A stretch of DNA of 64,000 bases, taken from positions 16,893,449 through 16,957,448 of the forward strand of contig NW_019211455.1 of NCBI RefSeq assembly GCF_002443255.2, read 5' to 3'. Each line of letters begins with the position of its first letter. Position 1 is the stretch's first letter. The notes under the pieces are model-generated. The model saw only the letters and a program-made list of their open reading frames with translations. It was not told where the DNA came from and did not search any database. Source of the DNA: Varroa destructor. Taxonomy: Eukaryota; Arthropoda; Arachnida; Mesostigmata; Varroidae. This document shows, one piece after another, positions 23,167-34,100 of this stretch. A program made the position numbers and the translations under genes.

Positions 23167-23856
23167 AGTTTTATGTTGGAAAAACAAGCAAAAAGAGAAA
23201 AGAGGTGACTGGCGGACAGCCACAGAGCGGCTACTCCGTCAGTCCGTCAACCAAAACATAAAGCCAACGGCCATCGCGACCCAGCCAGCCGACAGCGTTC
23301 GCAGCGGCGCCAGCAGCGGCGGCGGCGCACGGCAACCCGACAGCGCCATTGGCTAGAAGCCACCGCAGCTGTGTGTGGCTGTGATCGCTGATCACCAGGG
23401 ACGCACGGCCATCGATACGGCACACGGTGCTTTCGAACCCAGACACAAGCTACTCTCGCTTTCCTATGCGTTCACAAAACACAGCACAGTGAGATGCGGC
23501 GGCAAATTACTGTCTCTGCGCTGCTATCGTATCCGGCCGTAGTCAAGGCGGCAGTGGCGACAGTAGCGCATCAGCTGAACACACCAGTCGACAGCAGCAG
23601 CTGCAATAAAAGAGACGGCGACACACAGCCCGACAACATGGCCTGCTCGTGCTTTGGTGGCGATACAGAAAAGGCCCGGCAGAGGGCAGACAAACGCCCC
23701 TTGGCGTGCAGTGTTACGGTTATAGATAATGGCAGCGCAAATACACACATACCAAACGACTATATACACTCGGTTTGCTAAGTTAACAAGCGAGCGACCG
23801 GCCGGCCGCCGGCCGGTCAGCCGCGCCACACCCGACGATTCTACGATGGATGGGGC

Positions 23857-23868
23857 TGCGCATGCGCA
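23857..23868. promoter_or_regulatory. NRF1/Ewg-type binding site
   Basis: TGCGCATGCGCA is a perfect 12-bp palindrome matching the NRF1 (Ewg in insects) consensus, a common core-promoter element in metazoans. It sits 13 bases before an ATG with a downstream donor site on the plus strand and about 770 bases from the MIF4G start codon. Confidence 0.55.
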
Positions 23869-23880
23869 GCTCGATAATCC

Positions 23881-23943
23881 ATGGCCGAGCTACTGCGGGG
23901 CAACTGTTCTTCGACCCGTTTGCGTAGCAGGGCAGTGGTAGAG
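23881..23943 (+). CDS. Possible first coding exon of a divergent gene
   Basis: ATGGCCGAG in a good start context opens a 21-codon frame (MAELLRGNCSSTRLRSRAVV plus E). It ends at a consensus donor GAG|GTAAGC at 23944. It lies in the CpG-rich promoter region, directly after the NRF1-type site. No next exon could be assigned and the peptide is too short to identify. It may instead be untranslated or chance. Confidence 0.25.
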
Positions 23944-23960
23944 GTAAGCAGACAGAGAGA

Positions 23961-25009
23961 AAGGCAAGAGGCTAGCGAATGGTTGCGAGGTCTACGGCCT
24001 GCCTGCGCTCCTTCCGCTGTTGTTGTTTCGCGCCACAGGTCATCTTGGCAACCACAGCGCTGACAACGCCACTTGAGCTGGCATTCGGCACACGTTGGCA
24101 AAAAAATATGACAAATGTATAAACAACCACGTAGATAAAAAGTAGAGGAAAAGTAAGCTCTAAGCATTGAGGTTTGATAGTCGCCATGTTGTTCAATAGG
24201 TCTACTGGACAAATTCCAAATGAGTTCAGCAAAACCATCTCCGATTGGACTTCTTATAGAGACAGCTCCTTAATGCTGTACCTAAAAAAAGTGATTTTAA
24301 TAACTTGTTAAGCTAAATAACTGGCGCTAAACAAAAAGCAAAAAAGTGAAATTTAGAAAGACGCGTCTATCGTTAGAGACAGCCTATACGGCAGAATTCT
24401 ATTCAAGATTCTCGTGGGTTACAACCAATAACCAATACGTGATTATAATCACTTGGAAAAATCAAATAAAAACTATACGTTTACTGTTTGTCTATTGCGC
24501 TTTTTTTCCCGTTTTCCGGGATGTCTACCTAAGCGTCTCTCATCTGCTGCGTCATCGGCTTTATTTATTGCTCGTAGCGCTTCTGGCTTCGTTTGAATAG
24601 GTACAAGCAACGTGTTCTCGTGATAGCTTAATGGGGAACGTATTTGCCTACTAGTCTTAGGAACATGTTGTGGTGCAAATACGAATCCGGGCATAGACAG
24701 ACTTTGTTTCGTGATGGAAACCAACCAGCTACATCTTGGAAAACCTAACGTCGACACCGGACGTTAAAACTCGCAACATAGAGGGGCATAAGCAACTCGA
24801 GACTCTTACAGCTCCGTTAAGTTGGCGCAGAAGTCCTTCTGGCGTAGAACTATACATAAACCTTATATCTCTATATTAGTTACAAGTGATGACACGATAC
24901 TCGATGTAGTTTGTCGCTTACAGTTTGACTTCCTCACTGCCAGCTTGGGGGTTAGACCACTTCCCCCATAAATGTATATATAGGCAAGCACGATACTAAC
25001 GTTCTGTTG
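23961..25009. other. Flank beyond the MIF4G promoter, nothing assigned
   Basis: The sequence becomes AT-richer from about 24.1 kb. Short frames on both strands (for example 24346-24600) show no recognisable motif. Confidence 0.4.
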
Positions 25010-25808
25010 GTTCGTTGGGCGTAATCGATCGGTCTCGCTTTCCCTAAGGCTTTTCGAGCTCAAGAGCCGCAACGCTGCAGTAGTATATAGTAGTATCATT
25101 AGATGTTAACTTGGTAGTCGTCGTCGTGCACCATCAGTAGTGAAAATGTTAGCCGTTAAGGGGGGCTGAATGGGGTAGCTGAGCTGGAGCTATGAGCGTC
25201 AACAAGCAAGGCACCGACGAGGGGTGGCAAAACATCGATTACAGGTGAAATATATGGCGCTCGCGTGCGGCGGCTAGTGATAAATAGAATTTGGAATAGG
25301 ACAGCAGAGTCAATGAATCGCATGTATCAAACGCAATATACACTCGCACGAACGCAAACTTGTACTATATACGTGCAAATAAAAGACGGGCGCATGCAGT
25401 TTAGAAAATGGTTTGTGCATTGGTTGGACGTAATCGATTGGTCTCTCCTTCCCTAAGGCTACTCGATCTCAAGAGTCCAAGTGCTGCGGTAGTATCTGGT
25501 AGCAGCATTAGATGTTAGCTTGCTAGTCGTCGTCGTCGTCGTCTATTAACAATAGTGAAGATGTGAGCCGTGAAGGGGGGCTGGATGGGGCAGCTGAGCT
25601 GGAACTATGGGCCGAGGGGTGGGAAAACGACGATTATAGCTGGAATATATGGCGCCCGCGTGCGGCGACTATCGATTATAACATTTGGAAATAGGACAGC
25701 AAATGTGGATGAATTCGAATGAATCGCATGTGTGCAACGTATATACATTCTTACAAATGCGAATTGTACTATATTGAAAATAAAATACAGACGCGCGCAG
25801 TTTAGAAA
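25010..25808. repeat. Tandem duplication, two diverged ~400-bp copies
   Basis: Copy 1 is about 25010-25407 and copy 2 about 25420-25808, in the same orientation. Shared landmarks in order are GTAATCGAT, CCCTAAGGCT, CATTAGATGTTA, TAGTCGTCGTCGT, GGGGGGCTG.ATGGGG, GAGGGGTGG, ATATATGGCGC.CGCGTGCGG, AATAGGACAGCA, GAATCGCATGT and CAGTTTAGAAAA. The copies differ by many substitutions and small indels, including about 30 bases missing from copy 2 near 25608. This is an old event. Copy 2 has an expanded GTC run. A 17-base core (TATATGGCGCCCGCGTG) recurs at 26273-26289. No coding potential was recognised; it may be a satellite seed or a piece of a mobile element. Confidence 0.93.
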
Positions 25809-26463
25809 AAAACAAACTTCTTACGACGATTTTTGATGGATAATGGACACGATGTTGAGATTTGATCCAGGTATTTTTGGTTATTCCATTCTTACAGGTC
25901 GCTTATTTCTTTTAGCCGATTCATCATCTCTTCGCTAGGTTGTAGCAGGCTGCTGTCAGCTAAAAAAGTTCTAGAGTAGAGTCAGGAGCTGTTTATTTTG
26001 CGCTGATTACGATTTATGCGTATATACAACTGGGATGCTTTGGCGGACATCAAAATTAAGACAGCGTAATAGTCAAACGAGACAATGGTAACCACACCAA
26101 TTATTTTTAAGCGTGTATAGGGTTAATACTAATTTTTTTTTATTATTCTAATTTTTCTAAAGAAGAAAAATCTTTATAGAGCATTAGACAGTCAGAAACA
26201 GGTGGGATAGCTTTGATTAGATACTGTGGCAGGACGACGGGTTTGCCTATTAAACTCTGGAACATTTAGCAGTATATGGCGCCCGCGTGAAATACTCTAA
26301 ATTCGAAACCTAGTTTAGACATACGTCGTTTCGTTCTGCAAGGGACCAACCATCTGTCTGAAGCGATGCTTAGCAGCAGTATTGGTCATAAAACTTAACA
26401 TATTCATGGGTAAGGCCATCGCTTAAGTTTATTTGCTTCGTAAATTTAGAAAAAAAACTTTAG

Positions 26464-26469
<6 letters not shown>

Positions 26470-26495
<26 letters not shown>
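26470..26495. repeat. AG microsatellite
   Basis: Uninterrupted AG run of about 13 units, read directly. Confidence 0.95.
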
Positions 26496-26847
26496 AAGTT
26501 ATTAAGGAACTTGAATAATAAAATATGAAATTATATTGGTGGGGCCGCCCTCGTCTCGTCGTTCCTTACACGAGTCTTTTGAACGTAATTATTATATATA
26601 ACTTGTTAGGAACTTAGTATGGGCGTAGGTACTAAAGCGTAATAATAAGCTAAGTTCCGAAAGATTCAGTGTTCAAGGAACACCGTCTTTATTACTGTGC
26701 ACCTTCGCCGCTAGTATTGTAGGTAAAAGCGATAGGTCATTCATACTAAGTACAAACAAGTTCATCTTCATTTATATCATGAGAAAGTCTATTAGTATTC
26801 AGTATTCAGCCCAAACTAAGTAGGCTAATATATAGAATTGTCTGAAT

Positions 26848-26870
26848 TATATATATATATATATATATAA
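26848..26870. repeat. TA microsatellite
   Basis: TA run of about 11 units, read directly. Confidence 0.9.
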
Positions 26871-28200
26871 AGTACGCTCCCCAAACCCTGTCATCTACTG
26901 TAGCTTTTTGTAACTTTTTGTAAAACAAAAGATTTATGACACATTTAGGATTTTCCTCGTTCATTAAATGAATAACCCATTACTTTACCGTTTATTATTA
27001 TTATTACGCAGGAATATATGTTTTCCTAAATTCGTTTTCTCGTCTATATATATCTCGTCTATAATATCAATACTCTATTTATCTTTATTTATTTAATAGC
27101 AGGATATTCCCAAATTCGAAATCAATTTTTTTAGGAAAGACAAGTGTGGCAAACTATAGGACTAGAACTATAGGACTCTACAGCATTGTTTTATAGACGT
27201 AGTTTCAGCGTCTATTTTCATCTAAAAACGGTATGCCAAATACCAATTAGAAAAATATGCGCAAGAGTTGCTAATTGAATTTAGAAATTGTGAGGGTATT
27301 TATGTGTAAAGCGGGACACTTGCTTTCCTTTAGTTCAATGACTATTTCATTGTAGTTAAATAACAAGGTTTAGTAGACTGGCATTAATTAAGCTTTATTC
27401 TTCGAATTTAAAATAAAAATAACTCAAAAACTTTTCATTTTCCCTTGGGAGGCTTAGGAGTATCTTACTTTTAACGTCGATTGCTAGATTCCAAATCAAA
27501 TTTGATTGCAGTTGATAGAAAAAGAATGATCCGCTTGAAACTGATCTAAGTACAATTAATAAAAAGCTACTCTAATAAGCTTTAGTTGTGGAAGATTCGT
27601 TTTTCTTGCTTTTCTACAATTTTCGTTTCATCTTGCTGATATTCGAAAAGTAGTCGACTATTTAGATATTCTATCAAGTCATATCACAACAGAAGCTCCA
27701 GATAACGATATGGTTAACCGTTATACATAATTTAAAAAAATCCGTGCCATATGTATGGGGAAGTATCAAATACAATAATACAAAAGTTATGCCTTATTTT
27801 AAACGGTATCAACTTGTAGGTGGACGTAAAAAGTGTAATAATTCTTATCTGACTGACCGCACGCTCTCCTTGCATAAAAGTGGAACTTGGCAGAAATAAC
27901 CTATGAATGTGCTTTCAGGACAATAGGAGTCGTACGATGTACGCCTAAGTAGTATACTTCCTCTGTGAGATACTGATCTTGCCAGGAGTTCTTTAACGGG
28001 TGGCAATGAGCGTCACGCTGTTGGTGCTCGCGCGACTACCGTTTACAACGAAGGCAATGATCCAAAGTTGACATGGTGATCTGACAAAGAGTCAGCTCAT
28101 ATGAAGTATTTCAAAAAACGTCTTTCCGGCCTCACAATCAGACCGACCACACCTTCCAATTCTGTATCCAAACGCAGAAAAATAGACGGACTCATATGTA

Positions 28201-31127
28201 TCTAAAAAGCCGGCTGAAAAAAATATCTCCGTCCTTTACTCGAAATCATAGCCCCCGACAACGGGCATGAGAGGGAAAAACAGAGGGAGAACATGAGTTC
28301 GTACCAGAAGGATACGCAGAGTAAGCTAATGTCCAACTTTCTATTCGCTGGTTCCTTCCATATAACACCGGTAGTAGCGGCCACATCGTCTTTCAGCTGT
28401 CGTCGTCTTCTTCCTTCCTAATCCATATACCGGTTGTCGTAGGCTGTGAGCTCCTTTTACCTTCTATTCAGCAAGAATTGAGCTGGTACGGGTGCCGGTC
28501 TGGGCTCACTCGTCTCATGCCTCGGTGTGCTACACTGGTATCCACTCGACAGAGGTCCCTCGGGCTCGCATCACAGTCGCCTTCAGTCATAAGACGGCTG
28601 CCATGATAGCAAATCGGCGGAATGGGGGTTGAATCGGAACTGGGCCGCTCCGAAAGCTTGCTCTCAGACTGAAGAAGCAGAAGATCAAAAAACAGAGAGA
28701 AATAAAAACACAGCCAGGGTTGGTCGGAGACGGCTACTGCTGGTAATCTGGTGATGGCGGTGATGACGCTTTGTTGCAGTGGGCGGGGCATGGGGTCTGC
28801 GAGAGAGGAGTAGTTAAAGAGGGCATGTTGGGATAGAATACGGAGGCAGGAAGACGCACAGGACTGCAGTAGAACCGATTGAAGCAACGGCTGACCAAAA
28901 AAGGTTGTTGACGGTCGGAGGAATAGAAGTAGGCTGCACTGACCGGCTTAGATAGCCTTTAGAGCAGCAGCTCAGGGAGGCAAATAGCAACAACGTCATC
29001 ATGGTCATACGACATCAAGCGACATGAAACCTCTGCTTCCGATGCCGCCGCTCCAGTTCAGAGAGTACATCTCCTAGTACTGATAGCTATAATGTGTGGC
29101 GACACCTGTCCCGGCACGGCGGTTCTGTCACTATATTGCAAAATGAGCATAGCGGTTCGGATGGAAGGTTGTTAGTCCGGCGTACGATTCCTCTATAACG
29201 AGCTGACATAGAACGGAAGTAACACCGAAACAGCTACGCCGCTATTCAGCTGCTCTATACGCCGAAGTTCAGGACGAGCATCAAGGCGACAGCGAATGTA
29301 GCCGGGACGCCTACTTCTACTACCCGTTTCGTTGGCCTTGCTTCTGCTGCCTCTTTCATGATAATAATAATAACCATGATCATCGTCATCGTTATCATTA
29401 TTGTTGTCTTTTTTCTGGCGAACAACAGTAACAGCAATGACAGCAGCGTCGAGAGCAAAGTACTCTACGTAGTGCTCAGGTTAGTTACGTTCCCGCGATC
29501 TCATTCAGCCGGTTTCCCTCCTCTCCTTCAGTGTTCAGCCCTCTTTCTCTGTGTCGACTGCTGTATTCTGCGCCCTCGCTCAGGATCAAATCCCTTCCTT
29601 AAAATATCTCTCTCCTGTTTGTGTTCCCCTTTCCCTTGTCCTCGAGTTTCGTTCGCTCCCGTTCGTCTCCGTGAGCCTCCCTGCCTCTTTCGGCTCCAGC
29701 GGCTCCTGCATCCTTCCCCGTTTGCAAACGAGTCCCCTCGCTCGATCGCTTCGAGCCTATCGCTTCCCAGTGCAGCGCCGCAAATTCGTCGCAGATGCTT
29801 TTCCGCGCGTGCAGCTGTACAAGCTGCCCGCCATTTCTTTGCCGCATGTTGCAGCTTGTGTCTAAGAGCTACTGCTGCCGGCGAAACAGTCTACTCGGCA
29901 TAGATAATCTGTTATAGTTAACGGTATATTGCTCGATGAGGCTGCCCGCAAAAAAACGGGCTCACTACGGCCACCACTGCGATGAATCGCGACTGCGTCT
30001 TCCACAGCTGCGGTCACCGCTGTTGTCGCTATCGCCGTAACCGGGTCGATAGCAGAGCCATCAGCGCCAAGAGGAACTGCACCACCCGAGACTGGTTCGA
30101 CGTTTCTGGGTCAAGGCCACGTCCAAAAGCAGACCACTGAGTACTGGCTAATACTGAATAGCTCTAGCAAAGCCATGGGCTAAAGGCTAAAGTCCTTTTT
30201 CGCTCATTTTTGCTGCCGACGTTGACGCGGGGGGAGAGGCTGTACTTGGGAGTAATGAATGCAAAGGTGGCCGCCTTCAGCATGAACAACTTCCCGAAAG
30301 ATAAGGGGATGTAGTTTAAGCGTTTTTCCATCGAACGCACACGTATATAGTACACACAGTGACACCCCTAGACAAGTCCTAGGCATCAAAAACCTTCATA
30401 CTTTCTTTGTTGTCGTTGTTTGTCGTTGTTGTTGTTGTTATTGCCGCCGGTGCCGTTGCTAACGGCGGACCCGTGACTTCTGATCTGGAGAGTGAGCTAG
30501 CAATTCCAGCCAGCCAAATATCCTTCTCTACTTACGATTAGCCAAGAAGAACACAGACTTTTCCCTTGTTGACTAGTTCGCTGAACAAACTGTCTTGAAG
30601 GCACGGAATAGCCGGGGTACGGGCAGTAGGATGGACGGAGAATAAGATGGCAACTTGGGTAAAATATGATAATTGGGGTTTGATAAAGCAATCGGTAACG
30701 TTAAGACCTTGTGAACTTCTAAAGCAAAGAATATAAGCATAGACAGAGCGCAAGAAAAAGGGTCGAGGGGACCAAGAATAAAAGGATGGTTGACAAAGCC
30801 AAGGCAAACGAGGCCGAGCTAGGCTTACCGGTAGAGTTGGTCATTCACCAATAAAGTTGAAGTATCTCTCAGCGATGTGGCGGCGCCCTACTAAGATTCA
30901 CTGTACTACAGTAGACCACAACTAGGAATATGGTACGTTCATTACTGCTACCTCTGCTGGTAAAGGCCAACTTAGCTCATTGATGGCGAGTAGAAACGTA
31001 AGTGCCAATCTTTGAGAGTAAGACAAAAGTTTAATTTATTCCAAAAACCTAGACGCAACAAGATAATGAAAGTAGAGGAGTGGAATGAAAAAAGTAGTAA
31101 GACAGCAGCTATAGTGTAACAAACGAA
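28201..31127. other. Mixed-composition region, possible promoter, no assigned gene
   Basis: This part is less AT-rich. From about 29500 to 29880 the plus strand is C/T-rich with frequent CpG, as in a 5' untranslated region or promoter. It is preceded by ATA/ATC repeats near 29357-29410. GTT repeats occur near 30411-30441. Open frames such as 29358-29903 (181 codons) are low complexity and not convincing. Confidence 0.4.
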
Positions 31128-34100
31128 ATGACATCTAAATTGGCGACGCCAACGGCTCAACGCCGGCGAACGCGCTTAAAAGTATACTTGTGCACGAAGG
31201 AAAACGAACAAATGGAGAGTCTCGAAGAAAAACACAAAGAAGTGTCAATGATCTTAAGAATGTTACCGTCGTACCCTTCGTCGACTTCTTTGCGCAAACG
31301 CGTCTCGTCCAGGGTTCAGGTCAAAGAAAACGGGTGGTCCATCAAGGAGCGCCTAGCAACGACGTCGGCCGTCACTTTAGTTCCAACTGGCCCTCAGATT
31401 TCCAGTCCTAGATGTCTATGAACAATACGTGAGTTGGAGAATAGGACCAACGAGTGAATGATTGGTCTTTCTCGATTTTTCGCTGTTGAGCGAGAAAAAA
31501 CAGCTTCTGTTGTCTTTCTTTTACAATAGCTGGAAAAAATAACAGAGGTTGGTACTGTAAATTACTTGTCAATAATTTGGCTCAACAAGATTTACTCTGG
31601 ACGACGTTGCGAACGACAACACCAGTTAATAACCAACGAAAACCCAGATCAGGTAAGTTGCAGATAGCCCAGTTGTATCAATACAGAAGCTTTCAGAATG
31701 TTTGAGCTTATTATTATGTGCTGTTGGTCACATGTTCAACAATAGCATTTACAACATCGATTTAGTATCTGATATGTATTGCAGCGGGTTTCCATGCGCG
31801 CTTTCTTGAAGTGTCATTGGGTTTGAATATTAATTATTACTTACGAATTTACTTGTTTTAATCGGGGGCGCATAGAAAGTGTATAGGTGGCTGCGTGACT
31901 TTAGTGAGCGGAAGGTGGTAACGAATTGCCTCAGTTCACATCAAATATCTCTTCGCTATTTCCCCACGTCAGGCCGCTGAGTTTCCCCAGTCTTTCAGTC
32001 TTTATGCGCGGGGCTTTGACTAGAAGACACAGTTTTGTCTTGCTGCTACTGTACAGCTGGCCTGGCTAGTGGTGCCCCCCTCCCCCTAGAACAAGGTTTC
32101 CCATCATTATCACATCTTCCGCTGTCCCTCGATGACTTTCTCGTTCTGCAGCGTGGCTGCTATTATAATCTCTCTACCTCAATAGTCACACAGACAACGG
32201 TTACGCGCCACCCACCGAATATAAACATGTAAACAAATACAGACGCTAGCGTTTCCGGTGTCCAGCAGCATAAAGCGTCTGACAGCAGAAACGCATAGAA
32301 CGAATGTCGTTGTTAAAACTGGTAACTTTTTTGACACCAGATGGAGCTTACCTGGCGCGACGAAGTAGAAGTCATGGCAGAATAAAATGTCTCTGCTCCA
32401 GACACTGTTGCTTCTAGACTGTAAAGACATCTCCAGTTTCTGCGTGTGATTATTGCCGTACAAGGCGCAGAAGGACATGAGTGCTTATATGATACTTTAA
32501 GTGAGTTTCCTTTGACTTCGCTCGATGCGACTCGCTTTGTGGGACTTGTTGCGATAGTACGCTTCTGAGAGCTCTTGGGTATTCCGAATTAATTCAGCTT
32601 TGTTGGTCTGTGATGCTGGCGTATTCGCTTCATAATATAGCATGTTAGGTAAATATAGACTAATATTTGCTTCAGCTGAATGACTACTTGTTTTTAATTA
32701 GCATGCTTCATAGGTATTATTTCGTATGTGACATTATGCTGACACATAGGGCTTTGGTCACTCATCTGTTCATGGTCGATGGTCAAATATGTTTACAAAC
32801 TTGCGAGAAATAAATCAACAAACAGGAAAAACTTTAGACCGCCATTTGTACACGATCCCCTATCAGATAGTGTAGCATCTTAAGTAAGGTTCATGAATAT
32901 GAGACTACCACTTAGCCGATTTCTCCAATGACGACAAATCAAGGCCTTACCTGATATGGTGATAAAATAATCTGCGGTAATATATAATAATAAAAACGGT
33001 TAATTAGAATAATTAAATCAAACAGAATTGCATAATTTTAATCTATAGATGAACACCTCCTACTATCCAAAAATGGTCGGAATAAAGCCTAGTTCTTCCC
33101 AGTTGTCACATAACTTTTGTCATCAATGAATATTACGCACAGTCTACATTACACGTACTGTGTGTTTGCAATAAATATAAGAAGACTTATGAGGTGCCGT
33201 TTATCGTAGCAGGCATACGTTTATCGATCATTCCTGCTCATACTATCATTTGTTTTCCATTTGTAAAGTAAAAACGCTTTCCATGGCAAAGAAATACTAG
33301 TCTTCGCAGTATGAAGGTAACTTATTTGCCAGTCTAATGTCCTGGACAAATCCCTTTCCTCGAGAATTAGAAACTTGTTTGGTTACTCCAAATCGATAAT
33401 CCGCGGTGTCGCTAGTCGCTATGGGGCTTTGGAAGAATCCAAGAAGGATTCCCATGCAGCAAAGTGGAAGATCTATATTTACGATTTGGTTGAAAGGGTT
33501 TGAAAACTCATAGGGGTGGCGGATAGAATCAGGTCTCATGAGTCTAGAAGCTTGCAAAAAGGAGTGGTTGTTTCAAGGGCTTAGGTCCTATCGCCGATCG
33601 AGTTAGCCAGGTAAATCATATATATTAATTTATTTTGGTATCATATATAATAATTTATCAGATTTTTGAGCCTTCGGACCTTTAAGATTTTTAGTCTACT
33701 CTCAGACCAAAATTTAATCCGATAGATTTCTCTGCGTCTGAAGTGCTTGAATCAGACCTAAACGAGTCTACATCTATATGGTTTTATTCATTATTTTACT
33801 ATTAAAAAGAAGTTAGTAATTTTCCTATTCAGAACTTATGACATGGAAGTCCTATTGAAAAAGAATGTTTGAAAATGGCTTGTAGGTAAATTAGGCCCCT
33901 AGCTGAAGCATAGTAGAAATATTATGAGTGCCAGTCATACTAAATAACGTGCTTTGCCGAAAGCATGCCCCTGGTATTCAATCGGTAGAATTCAACCGAT
34001 AAACAAATGACATTCGTTCTCCTCTAGTTCACCCCCCAGTTCGCACATCTGTATTTAAGCCTTCTTACAGTTCTTAGGTCGTCATTACTATCTGTTTCAT

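Larger units (their letters stand above)
23090..23960. promoter_or_regulatory. CpG-rich promoter region, possibly bidirectional
   Basis: This is GC- and CpG-rich compared with the surrounding DNA. It lies upstream of the minus-strand MIF4G frame and directly before a possible plus-strand first exon at 23881. It contains the NRF1-type site at 23857-23868 and an interrupted CCGG palindrome at 23796-23818 (10-base arms GACCGGCCGG). The promoter role is inferred from composition and motifs. Confidence 0.5.
25809..28200. other. AT-rich region with microsatellites
   Basis: No gene was seen. It contains the third fragment of the 25-kb repeat (26273-26289), an AG run, a TA run and short direct repeats such as TCTCGTCTATA twice near 27037-27062. 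Few open frames exceed 60 codons. Confidence 0.5.

Noticed and set aside
29358..29903. 181-codon plus-strand frame
   Set aside because: It starts with a poly-Ile run translated from ATA/ATC repeats and continues through C/T-rich DNA. Two other frames are also open, so composition explains it.
31128..31421. 97-codon plus-strand frame
   Set aside because: It looks protein-like in places, but a second frame overlaps it fully and no domain, promoter or splice site supports it.
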